NCBI GenBank assembly: GCA_017632095.1
Contig: JAGBSA010000262.1
Span: 1 to 9,706, forward strand
Reading direction: 5' to 3'
Length of the DNA: 9,706 nt
From: Bacteroidales bacterium
GTDB taxonomy: Bacteria; Bacteroidota; Bacteroidia; Bacteroidales; P3
The notes under the pieces are model-generated. The model was not told where the DNA came from, ran no database searches, and saw only the letters and a list, made by a program, of their open reading frames with translations. This document shows positions 1 to 6,408 of the stretch, piece after piece (position 1 is the first letter of the stretch; each line of letters begins with the position of its first letter). The position numbers and the translations under genes are program-made.

Positions 1-664
1 TCTTTTGAAATAGCAGTTCTCTTTCGCCTACATATGCTTTTATGTGGTCGATTATGTGTTTTCTTTGCTCTATTGCTATGTTACTCCATAGTCTCTTTGC
101 TTTCGTTTTATTGCCTTTCTTGTTGTATGCTTCCCAACATTGCTCAAAGTATGATTCATCTTCAATAACAGTATCTTTTATATATGTATTATTATTTTCT
201 TTTTTATTATTTACATTATTATTCATGTCCTCTGTTTGAATTGATACCCCTTGTGTGTTTGAATTGACACCCCTCTGTTGTTTTGATTTAGTAGGGGTGT
301 CTGTTTGAAATAACACCTTTTCGAATTGTTCGCCTATTCTGAAACATGTCATATTGGAGTATTGTCCTTGTTTGGCAAGTGTTTTTTCTATCAATCCCAA
401 GGCACACATTTTGTCTATTCTTTCTCTCAATGCGGGTTTCTTTATGTTGAGTATTGGTAATTCTTTTAAGATTGTGTTGTATTCAATCCAATAGTATTCA
501 AGTCCATTTTGTGTTATGGTTTTAATGCCTTTGCGTTCCGGAAAATGATAGATGTGATTGAGGATAAGCAAATCGGTTACGTCTAATTTCTTTTCTTTTC
601 CGTCGGTGTAAGTTCTTAATTCTAATACTTTCTCTTGGTCGAATCCTAATATATTGTATCTCAT
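1..664 (-). CDS. Phage/plasmid-type replication initiator, 3' end missing
   Basis: This reading frame is open from an ATG at 664 to the left edge: 221 codons with no stop, so the C-terminus is missing. Residues 1-115 (starting MRYNILGFDQEKVLEL) resemble the winged-helix N-terminal domain of replication proteins from phages and plasmids, with the typical 'YYWIEYNTILKELPILN' stretch and a following 'LRERIDKMCALGLIEK' helix-turn-helix. Residues 115-170 form a low-complexity linker rich in Asn, Thr and Gln. Residues 172-212 (W177, Y180, K183, K186, then W193) match the short C-terminal segment common in phage replisome proteins. In such proteins the N-domain binds origin DNA and the C-terminal part recruits helicase or loader; that role is inferred here. 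A 23-bp-period repeat array lies in the linker coding region. Codon use is more A-rich (ATA, AGA, AAA) than in the kam genes, which fits acquisition by transfer. No integrase or attachment site is visible, so prophage, integrated plasmid and isolated remnant all remain possible. Confidence 0.72.
   Translation of the reverse strand, partial: MRYNILGFDQEKVLELRTYTDGKEKKLDVTDLLILNHIYHFPERKGIKTITQNGLEYYWIEYNTILKELPILNIKKPALRERIDKMCALGLIEKTLAKQGQYSNMTCFRIGEQFEKVLFQTDTPTKSKQQRGVNSNTQGVSIQTEDMNNNVNNKKENNNTYIKDTVIEDESYFEQCWEAYNKKGNKTKAKRLWSNIAIEQRKHIIDHIKAYVGERELLFQK
233..321. repeat. Iteron-like array, 23-bp period, inside the replication gene
   Basis: Units start at 233, 256, 279 and 302, exactly 23 bp apart. 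Units one and two (TGTTTGAATTGAtACCCCTt and TGTTTGAATTGAcACCCCTc) differ at two of 20 positions. Unit four (TGTTTGAAATAACACCTTTT) is degenerate, and unit three keeps only the TGTTT start and part of the AT core. A perfect 9-bp inverted repeat, GACACCCCT at 266-274 and AGGGGTGTC at 293-301, lies within the array. The coding consequence is a low-complexity peptide with GVNSNTQ and GVSIQTE. Iterons embedded in an initiator gene are known from lambdoid phages (gene O). An origin function here is inference; a repetitive coding linker is the alternative. Confidence 0.55.
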
Positions 665-696
665 AATTGGGGATTTTTTATTTGATTATACTCCCA

Positions 697-704
697 CAAA
701 GATA
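697..704 (-). promoter_or_regulatory. Probable -7 box for the replication gene
   Basis: On the minus strand this reads TATCTTTG, a full match to the Bacteroidota -7 consensus TAnnTTTG. It lies 32 bp upstream of the ATG at 664, giving a leader of roughly 25-30 nt. The -33 position falls at about 723-730 with only a weak TTTA, and lies inside the hairpin of the neighbouring terminator. The spacing and consensus support it; no transcription data are available. Confidence 0.5.
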
Positions 705-705
705 C

Positions 706-740
706 AAAAAAAGCTCGCAAGTTAAATCCATGCGAGCTTT
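706..740 (-). terminator. Intrinsic terminator after kamC
   Basis: A perfect 10-bp stem pairs 710-719 (AAAGCTCGCA) with 731-740 (TGCGAGCTTT) across an 11-nt loop. On the minus strand the GC-rich part of the stem is followed directly by seven T residues (706-712). It begins about 30 nt beyond the kamC stop codon, so it should end the leftward transcript. In the plus direction the tail is a poorer, interrupted T-rich stretch. Confidence 0.8.
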
Positions 741-770
741 GTTCTTCTATTTCTCTTTTCTCTCTTTGGT

Positions 771-2138
771 TTATTCTTCTGAGAGGGTTATCCACTCGTT
801 GTCTATTGCCAAAAGACGACAAAGGTTCAGTGCTTCGGTAGGCACTTCCGTATTGTCTGTTTCTACAAGGCTGTAATCTATGTGTTCGCTTATGCGTTCG
901 ATGTCTATTGGCGGAGTAAGATTATGGTGAATAAAGCCTTTGACACGCATGTTTTTGCATGGTGCTTCTATGTTTGAGTAGTGTGTTGTTACCACTGTGA
1001 GAGAGTCTTGTTTTGAACTTACTTTGATAAATCCTTCAACAAGTTTGCGTCCTTCCACAGGGTTGGTTGTGCGGGCTAATTCATCGACCAAAACAAGATG
1101 TCTGCCGCCTTGACGCATTGTTTTGATGATGTTGTCCAATGTTTTTATCTCCCAAGCAAATGAGGACAAACCTTCTTCTTCGTTCTGACCGTCTCCGATA
1201 GAGCATTGCACGCTTTCGACCAAGCTCACTTTGCCTTCTCGGCATGAGGTCATAAATCCGTATTGCAACATAAGTTGATTGAGTGCCAAGGTTTTGAGTA
1301 TCATCGTTTTTCCTGCCATATTGGCTCCGGTTATCAAGAATACGTCTTCTCCGACTTCGATGTCTATATCTTGATAGCGTTTTGATTTTTCGCTCATCAG
1401 TTTTTTCACAACAGGGTGAAACATTCCCTTGTAGTTTATCTGCTTTTGGTCGCATATTTCGACCTTTTGAAGGTTTAATTCTTTGGCTAAAAGTGCTTTT
1501 GCAAAGGCTACGTCTATCAATGCTACGTTTCTTAGGGCTTGTTTCAACTTGGGTACTTGTACGAAAAGTTTTTTGCAGAGTCGTTCTCTGATTTGGTCTT
1601 CTATTTTCAAACACTCCAAGTATAGTATGCGGCTTTCTTCTTCTTGGTTCTCATTGCGGGCTTTTTCCCAACGTTTTCTTGCCTTTGTAAGCTCTTCGGA
1701 GTATGCGGAATAGACATGAAAACTTGGTTGCTCCAATCCTTCTGGGTCCAATATTTCGATTGCTTCCTGCAAATCGGGCAGAGGCATAAGTGTTGAGTCA
1801 AATTGCTTTTTCAACTTCTTTATGTTGATGCAGAAAACCTTTAACTCAAACAATGCAACATCGTCTGCCACACCATCTTGCTCGATTAGTTTTACCGTTC
1901 CTTTTACATCACAAATAGAGTTCAAAAGACAGAAAAACTTATGTAGGTTTTGTTCGTTTTGTGCATTGATAAACTCTGTGCATTCTTCTGTCTGTTGCCA
2001 TTGCTGCTTTATCCATGCCTCCGAATGAGAGAATTCTGTGTCTAAAAGCAGTTTTCTGCCCATCGAGGTTTGGATATTCATTTGCGAATATATTGTTTTC
2101 AGTGCTTTGTATTCGGCAATGGCTTGTTGAAATTTCAT
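771..2138 (-). CDS. kamC: KamC, MutS-like ATPase of lysine-fermentation loci
   Basis: This 455-residue protein carries the ABC-type ATPase core of MutS: Walker A GANMAGKT at 271-278, the SSFAWE signature at 325-330, Walker B LVLVDE at 348-353 followed by LARTTNPVEG, and a TTHY histidine at 386. Residues 1-260 are a helical lever/core region. The mismatch-recognition and connector domains of true MutS (about 850 residues) are absent, so it should not act as a mismatch sensor. MutS-like proteins of this size are known as KamC in lysine-fermentation clusters of Fusobacteria, Clostridia and Bacteroidota, always close to kamA and kamB. The ATG at 2138 is 4 nt after the kamB stop, so co-translation is likely. 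A role in conformational maintenance or reactivation of lysine 2,3- or 5,6-aminomutase is inference from context; the biochemical function is unproven to my knowledge. Confidence 0.85.
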   Translation of the reverse strand: MKFQQAIAEYKALKTIYSQMNIQTSMGRKLLLDTEFSHSEAWIKQQWQQTEECTEFINAQNEQNLHKFFCLLNSICDVKGTVKLIEQDGVADDVALFELKVFCINIKKLKKQFDSTLMPLPDLQEAIEILDPEGLEQPSFHVYSAYSEELTKARKRWEKARNENQEEESRILYLECLKIEDQIRERLCKKLFVQVPKLKQALRNVALIDVAFAKALLAKELNLQKVEICDQKQINYKGMFHPVVKKLMSEKSKRYQDIDIEVGEDVFLITGANMAGKTMILKTLALNQLMLQYGFMTSCREGKVSLVESVQCSIGDGQNEEEGLSSFAWEIKTLDNIIKTMRQGGRHLVLVDELARTTNPVEGRKLVEGFIKVSSKQDSLTVVTTHYSNIEAPCKNMRVKGFIHHNLTPPIDIERISEHIDYSLVETDNTEVPTEALNLCRLLAIDNEWITLSEE

Positions 2139-2142
2139 TGTG

Positions 2143-3147
2143 TTATAAGGTTTTTATATTGTAAATGTCCATTGGTATGGCTTGTGAAAGTGCTTCAAGC
2201 ATTTGTTCATTGTTGAAGTTGTAACCGCTTGGAGAAATGGGATTTGCCGTTATTGCAATCAGGTTGGCAGGGTGGAGGACGCTCAATCTTCCGCCGCGTT
2301 GCAAGAATCGATGTATGCTTTCTGGGGAAGCAAAATTTTTGGTAAAGTCTTTGATGATGATTTCTGTTGATGAGAGTTCTTTTTGGGTGCAAAGAAACTG
2401 CATGAATTTCTCGTTCAAGACTCCCGATATGTATATGCGTTTGCCGTATGCAAATATTTTATCTTTGTAGCGGTCAATCATCAGTAGGGAAGGGATTTCC
2501 AATTCTATGACTTCTCCATCTGAGAGTGCAAATATTCCATTCTCCTTTTGCTTTAAGCATTCTGATTCAACGCCCTGATATTTCGGTAATTGTGTAAGCT
2601 GATATATGAAACGGGTTTTTGCAACCATTGTGGGTAATGAGGCACTTACGGCTGCTCCTGTTGAAAGTATCATTGCATCTGTTATACATGGAGAACCGAA
2701 ACTCATTCTCGACAAAGCCCCGTCAATAAGGCATAAATCGACTTGTGTGGATAATGTGTCGATAAGTCTTTTCAGTTGTTCACTTCCACTTGGACCTGCA
2801 AGCAATACTTTTCCGTCGGATACGGCTTGTGCTGTTATCAGTCTGCCTAAGGCTGTGGTTTGACGGCTTACCGATTCTATGTCGGCAATTATTTCTTTTT
2901 GATTGTAGAGTGCTTGTGCCGTAACAAACTTTGTGCCTTTGTAGATGGTGATTTCGGGTTTTGCGGTTTCGGTTACTTGATCCACCTGCTCACCATCAAT
3001 ACCGATTGAACTGATTGCCAATTTCAGTTCAGAAAAAGTGCGGAGACGATTCAGCACATAATTAAGCGTCTGAGTCTTCCCCGCATTCTTTTCCATACCG
3101 ACAAAAGATACACTTTTGTATCCTAATAGTTTTTCAACAAAAGGCAT
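2143..3147 (-). CDS. kamB: KamB, P-loop protein of lysine-fermentation loci
   Basis: This is a 334-residue cytoplasmic protein with no signal peptide or membrane segment. The N-terminus has a nucleotide-binding loop, VGMEKNAGKT at 16-25, shaped like a Walker A motif but with Met where the first Gly of GxxxxGKT is expected. A hydrophobic strand ending in Asp-Gly (VDLCLIDGAL, 136-145) could serve as Walker B, and LLAGPSGSEQL lies at 115-125. The position between kamA (24 nt upstream) and kamC (4 nt downstream) identifies it as KamB. Its function is not established; the paired P-loop and MutS-like ATPases suggest an ATP-dependent accessory or repair factor for an aminomutase, which is inference. 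The ATG at 3147 sits just before the conserved 'LLGYKSVSFVG' opening, and no better start is visible. Confidence 0.8.
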   Translation of the reverse strand: MPFVEKLLGYKSVSFVGMEKNAGKTQTLNYVLNRLRTFSELKLAISSIGIDGEQVDQVTETAKPEITIYKGTKFVTAQALYNQKEIIADIESVSRQTTALGRLITAQAVSDGKVLLAGPSGSEQLKRLIDTLSTQVDLCLIDGALSRMSFGSPCITDAMILSTGAAVSASLPTMVAKTRFIYQLTQLPKYQGVESECLKQKENGIFALSDGEVIELEIPSLLMIDRYKDKIFAYGKRIYISGVLNEKFMQFLCTQKELSSTEIIIKDFTKNFASPESIHRFLQRGGRLSVLHPANLIAITANPISPSGYNFNNEQMLEALSQAIPMDIYNIKTL

Positions 3148-3171
3148 ATCTGTGTCGATTTATTTATGCTT

Positions 3172-4422
3172 TTATTTTTTGTTTCTTTCGTGACGTGCCA
3201 ATTTTGCAGGCTCCATAGATAACTGATCGCCGCGTAACAATTTTGATACACCGTCATTAACGATTTCATCGCCTTTCAAGAAGTCTAAATCGCATTCTCC
3301 CGGAACGTAATTTGCCGGTTCTGAATATGTGGTTATGACTCCTTCGAAGTTTCTCAAAACAACCTTGTTTGGTGATTGAGATATGATGTATTGAGGCATT
3401 ACAGGAGTTTTTCCACCACCGCCCGGAGCATCTACAACGAAAGTAGGAACAGCGTAACCTGATGTATGACCACGAAGGTTCTCTATTATCTCGATTCCTT
3501 TTGACACAGGAGTACGGAAGTGTTCCAATCCCATTGAAAGGTCGCATTGATAGATGTAGTAAGGTCTTACTCTCATCTTAACAAGTTCGTGAACCAATTT
3601 CTTAAATACGCGAACATCGTCATTAACTCCTCTCAACAATACTGATTGGTTACCCAATGGAATACCTGCATTAGCCAAACGTTCGCATGCTGCTTTGGCA
3701 TCAGCTGTACATTCGTTAGGGTGGTTAAAGTGAGTGTTCAACCAAATTGGGTGATACTTCTTTAACATATTTACCAAGTCGTCTGTGATTCTCATAGGGC
3801 AAACAACAGGAGTTCTTGAGCCGATACGTATGATTTCAACGTGAGGAATAGCTCTCAAACGTTGGATTATAGATTCCAACATCTTGTCGCTTACCATCAA
3901 AGCATCACCACCTGACAACAATACGTCTCTTACTTGCGGTGTTTTTGCGATGTATTCTATACATTTATCGATACGATCTTGTGTTGACTCACAATCGTTT
4001 TGTCCTGCGAAACGACGACGTGTGCAATGACGACAATACATTGAGCACATGTCGGTTATCAAGAACAAAACTCTATCCGGATAACGGTGTGTCAATCCCG
4101 GAGCAGGAGAGTCTTCATCTTCGTGCAATGGGTCTAACAAATCTGCTTCTGATTGGTACAATTCAGCTCCTGTAGGTATAGCTTGACGACGTACAGGGTC
4201 GTTTGGATTGTTTACATCAATCAAAGATAAATAATAAGGAGTGATTGCCATACGCAAAGTCTTCAAAGCGTTAGCCACACCTTGTTCTTCTTCAGCAGTA
4301 AGAGTGATGTACTTTTTCAAATCATCTAAAGTTTCCACTCTGTTTTTAACCTGCCATTTCCAATCGTACCATTGTTCATCAGTAACGTTAGGAAACAACT
4401 CTTCTCTTCTGTTTACTTGCAT
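3172..4422 (-). CDS. kamA: Lysine 2,3-aminomutase (KamA)
   Basis: KamA is a radical-SAM, PLP-dependent enzyme that interconverts L-lysine and L-beta-lysine, the first step of lysine fermentation. The 416 residues equal the length of the well-studied Clostridium subterminale enzyme. Visible key residues are the iron-sulfur CxxxCxxC motif (C126, C130, C133), R135 in CTRRR, the SGGD motif at 170-173, D294 in YIYQCD, D331, and PLP lysine K338 in PGGGGKTP; numbering is one higher than I recall for the clostridial enzyme. The zinc-binding cysteines near the C-terminus and after 'GVND' appear to be lost (E376, D378, F381, D269), with only C377 nearby. It is the first gene of kamABC, 98 nt downstream of the 58-residue membrane protein gene, and has its own candidate -7 box. 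The related beta-lysine-synthesis (osmoadaptation) type and EpmB are less likely, given kamB, kamC and kamD alongside. Confidence 0.96.
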   Translation of the reverse strand: MQVNRREELFPNVTDEQWYDWKWQVKNRVETLDDLKKYITLTAEEEQGVANALKTLRMAITPYYLSLIDVNNPNDPVRRQAIPTGAELYQSEADLLDPLHEDEDSPAPGLTHRYPDRVLFLITDMCSMYCRHCTRRRFAGQNDCESTQDRIDKCIEYIAKTPQVRDVLLSGGDALMVSDKMLESIIQRLRAIPHVEIIRIGSRTPVVCPMRITDDLVNMLKKYHPIWLNTHFNHPNECTADAKAACERLANAGIPLGNQSVLLRGVNDDVRVFKKLVHELVKMRVRPYYIYQCDLSMGLEHFRTPVSKGIEIIENLRGHTSGYAVPTFVVDAPGGGGKTPVMPQYIISQSPNKVVLRNFEGVITTYSEPANYVPGECDLDFLKGDEIVNDGVSKLLRGDQLSMEPAKLARHERNKK

Positions 4423-4453
4423 ATCTATATATGTGTTATTTTTTTTCGTTCTG

Positions 4454-4461
4454 CAAAGGTA
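4454..4461 (-). promoter_or_regulatory. Candidate -7 box for kamABC
   Basis: The minus strand reads TACCTTTG (TAnnTTTG) followed by CAGAACG, resembling the start region of the kamD promoter (TATCTTTGCAGTCG). It would start a transcript about 27 nt before the kamA ATG at 4422. No TTTG lies at the correct -33 distance, so it is weaker than the kamD promoter, and read-through from the mutL block is also possible. Confidence 0.45.
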
Positions 4462-4519
4462 GTATTTTTTTTTGAATTCTTTGCTGTGAAACTTGATTTG
4501 AGTAATTTAATTCTTTGTT

Positions 4520-4696
4520 TTATTTGGAGTTTTCTTCGTTTCGCTCCGACTTATCTTTGAAAATATTTGGGTTTTCCTTCTTAAACTTCTCCTGATAGCG
4601 TTTTATATTCTTTTGAGTCATTACAGGAATGAGATAGGTTGTAAGAAACCTAAAAACAAGGTAAATAAGTATCAGTATGATTATTGCTTTTATCAT
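4520..4696 (-). CDS. Small single-pass membrane protein, 58 residues
   Basis: The ATG at 4696 comes one nucleotide after the TGA of the universal-stress-like gene, and the frame closes with TAA at 4520-4522. The protein begins MIKAIIILILIYLVFRFLTT, one hydrophobic segment (residues 2-24), followed by a charged cytoplasmic-looking tail rich in Lys, Glu and Asn (25-58). The layout resembles the short DUF4834-type membrane proteins common in Bacteroidota, but I cannot confirm that family. Its spacing suggests translational coupling to the gene before it. Function is unknown. Its small size means automatic gene callers may skip it, yet the start spacing, the hydrophobic helix followed by a charged tail, and the operon position support a real gene. 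Confidence 0.7.
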   Translation of the reverse strand: MIKAIIILILIYLVFRFLTTYLIPVMTQKNIKRYQEKFKKENPNIFKDKSERNEENSK

Positions 4697-4697
4697 A

Positions 4698-5540
4698 TCA
4701 TTCGCAAAGTATAAATAAATCCTCTCGCGGATTGAGGAAGAGAATCGGTATGTTTTTGATTTGCTTCAACACCTTGACCTCGTCCAATCCGGTAAGCATA
4801 TCGACAAATGTTTTATTCTTTGTTGTCTGACAAATAATCAGATTGCAGTTTTCCTTTTCCGCATATTCCAACGCCTGCAAGTCGAGTTTGGTTTTTGTAT
4901 CCAACGAATGTTTTGTTTCAATCTCTATACCGAATTTAGCAAACATTTTTCTTGCAAAGGCGATATTGAGATTCAATTGCTTTTGATAGTATTCGTCTTT
5001 GTAGCGACGATAATACAAAACAATGTCCGATTGAGCAAAACGACCGAGATACGATGCCCAAAGCGTTTTTTCTTTACTTTCACTCAAATGATTAAGCGTC
5101 AAAACCACCTTTTCGTACTCTTGCGGGCGGGATTGAGCCGAACAAACCAAATATGCAGTGCGAGAAAATGCCAGATTTCGCAAAAGAGTCTGCGGATGAT
5201 CGGCTTTTTTCTTGTCCTTACTCTCCGAATCACAACAAACAACGGTCAAAACCGCATTAAGCAGTTCTCCGATTGCGTTCAAAACACTTTCGCTTTTTCC
5301 TTTCAGTGCAACGTATGAATGAAACACATCTTCAGGTAGGCTTTCGTTGATTTCTTTAAGGCGTTTTTCAGCTTGCTCTGTTGTGATTTGGGTTAGTGAA
5401 TCATCGGAAATATGCAAGAGAATCAAACCTTTGTCCAATATCTTGGCAAACTGCACGGCATAATCCAAACAAGCCTGCGTTTTATCCAAATCGGGCAGAT
5501 AGGCTACAACAAATTGATCTTTCTTTTTCTTGCTTTCCAC
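4698..5540 (-). CDS. Universal-stress-protein-like, tandem domains
   Basis: The 280 residues form two UspA-like halves, about 9-135 and 145-272, each with alternating beta strands and helices (QFVVAYLPDLDKTQACLDYAVQFAKIL at the start, IPILFLNP near the end). The glycine-rich ATP-binding signature of ATP-binding UspA proteins (G-2x-G-9x-G-S/T) is not present: the matching region reads CQTTKNKTFVDMLTGLDEVKVL, so nucleotide binding is doubtful. No membrane segment is seen, so a cytoplasmic location is likely. The start is GTG: its first G is the last base of the rhomboid TAG stop (TAGTG), and no upstream in-frame ATG lies between it and a TAA at 5553. This 1-nt overlap implies translational coupling to the rhomboid gene. 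The precise role is unknown; stress or energy signalling is only the general association of the family. Confidence 0.75.
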   Translation of the reverse strand: MESKKKKDQFVVAYLPDLDKTQACLDYAVQFAKILDKGLILLHISDDSLTQITTEQAEKRLKEINESLPEDVFHSYVALKGKSESVLNAIGELLNAVLTVVCCDSESKDKKKADHPQTLLRNLAFSRTAYLVCSAQSRPQEYEKVVLTLNHLSESKEKTLWASYLGRFAQSDIVLYYRRYKDEYYQKQLNLNIAFARKMFAKFGIEIETKHSLDTKTKLDLQALEYAEKENCNLIICQTTKNKTFVDMLTGLDEVKVLKQIKNIPILFLNPREDLFILCE

Positions 5541-6259
5541 TAATATCTGTATTTATTGCGTTGTTTTTTCCAAATATACAACAAAAGGACTCCTGCCAAA
5601 GCTCCACCCAAATGGGCAAAGTGAGCAACACCGTCCGATGTTCCTAAAACGCCATTAAACAATTCCAATGCCATATAGCCGATTACGAACCATTTTGTTT
5701 TAATCGGAATAAGGAAATAAAAATAAACCGTTGTATTTGGAAACATCAATCCAAAGGCTGCAAGTAACCCGAAAACAATTCCTGAAGCTCCGATTGTGTT
5801 TATCGAGTTCAAATAATCTGCAACAGGTATTCTATCATATCCTGTATTGACATGAGTGTATATTCCACTCAAAAGGTCGCTGTACATAAAGTAATAGGTT
5901 AACTCCTGCAAAAGTGCGGCTCCCAATGCACTGACAAGACAATAGAGAATAAAGCGTTTGCTACCCCAAATGTTCTCAAGCGTGTAGCCAAACATCCAAA
6001 TGGCAAACATATTAAAAAACAAATGAGAAAAGCTTCCGTGAAAGAAACTATAGGTTATCCATTGCCAGATGTGGTGATCAGAAGCGGCAAAGAAGTGAAG
6101 CCCGAACCAATCGGTCAAATCGATGCCTCGAGAACGCAAAACAATGGTTGCAAGATAGCATATAGCGTTTATGATTAACAAATTCTTACATACCACAGGC
6201 ATAATGGAAAACTGCGGCGGAGTATATTGATTTGTACTGTTGTCGTATCCGAAATTCAT
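5540..6259 (-). CDS. Rhomboid-family intramembrane serine protease
   Basis: This 239-residue polytopic membrane protein has about six hydrophobic segments (roughly 22-42, 67-90, 102-122, 155-172, 176-202, 211-231). It carries the rhomboid catalytic dyad: Ser159 in GASG (157-160) and His216 in HLGGALAG. The conserved HxxxN pair that helps form the oxyanion hole is at H79 and N83 in FHGSFSHLFFNMF. Such proteases cut single-pass membrane proteins within the lipid bilayer; the substrate is not evident. The neighbouring small membrane proteins (91 and 58 residues) are conceivable but unsupported substrates. The gene follows mutL by 149 nt and overlaps the universal-stress-like gene by one nucleotide. 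The mutL-rhomboid order is common in Bacteroidota. Confidence 0.93.
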   Translation of the reverse strand: MNFGYDNSTNQYTPPQFSIMPVVCKNLLIINAICYLATIVLRSRGIDLTDWFGLHFFAASDHHIWQWITYSFFHGSFSHLFFNMFAIWMFGYTLENIWGSKRFILYCLVSALGAALLQELTYYFMYSDLLSGIYTHVNTGYDRIPVADYLNSINTIGASGIVFGLLAAFGLMFPNTTVYFYFLIPIKTKWFVIGYMALELFNGVLGTSDGVAHFAHLGGALAGVLLLYIWKKQRNKYRY

Positions 6260-6408
6260 TTTTTAATTCTTATTTGTGTTTTGTTCTGTTCAATAAAAAA
6301 AGTCTTCAATTGTAAAACTACAAGGTTTTCCCTTACAAACGAAACGACTATTGTTTTATTTGATAAAACCTCGTTTTAATTTCATCATTACAATTGCTTA
6401 TTACAATT
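6260..6408. other. mutL-rhomboid spacer with hairpin and short direct repeat
   Basis: This AT-rich spacer holds an imperfect hairpin at 6342-6376: 7 bp (GTTTTAT/ATAAAAC, loop 3 nt) extended by AAACGA/TCGTTT after a bulge. The 9-mer ATTACAATT occurs at 6387 and 6400, 13 bp apart, just after the mutL stop. Neither strand has a convincing T tract directly after the hairpin and no TAnnTTTG box faces the rhomboid gene, so I cannot say whether the structure stops, stabilises or processes the transcript. Confidence 0.35.

Noticed and set aside
233..321. Repeats in the replication gene as a CRISPR array
   Set aside because: There are only two well-conserved 20-bp units in a 23-bp period, leaving 3-bp gaps with no room for spacers, inside an open coding frame.
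1081..1614. 177-codon open frame on the minus strand within kamC
   Set aside because: It is an arginine-rich out-of-frame shadow of kamC with no recognisable domain; the kamC frame has intact Walker motifs throughout.
4761..5318. 185-codon plus-strand frame opposite the universal-stress-like gene
   Set aside because: It is antisense to a well-formed gene, has Cys/Phe-rich composition typical of a reverse-strand shadow, and no promoter or family resemblance.
6342..6376. Hairpin after mutL as an intrinsic terminator
   Set aside because: The stem is AT-rich with an asymmetric bulge, and no T tract follows directly on the minus strand.
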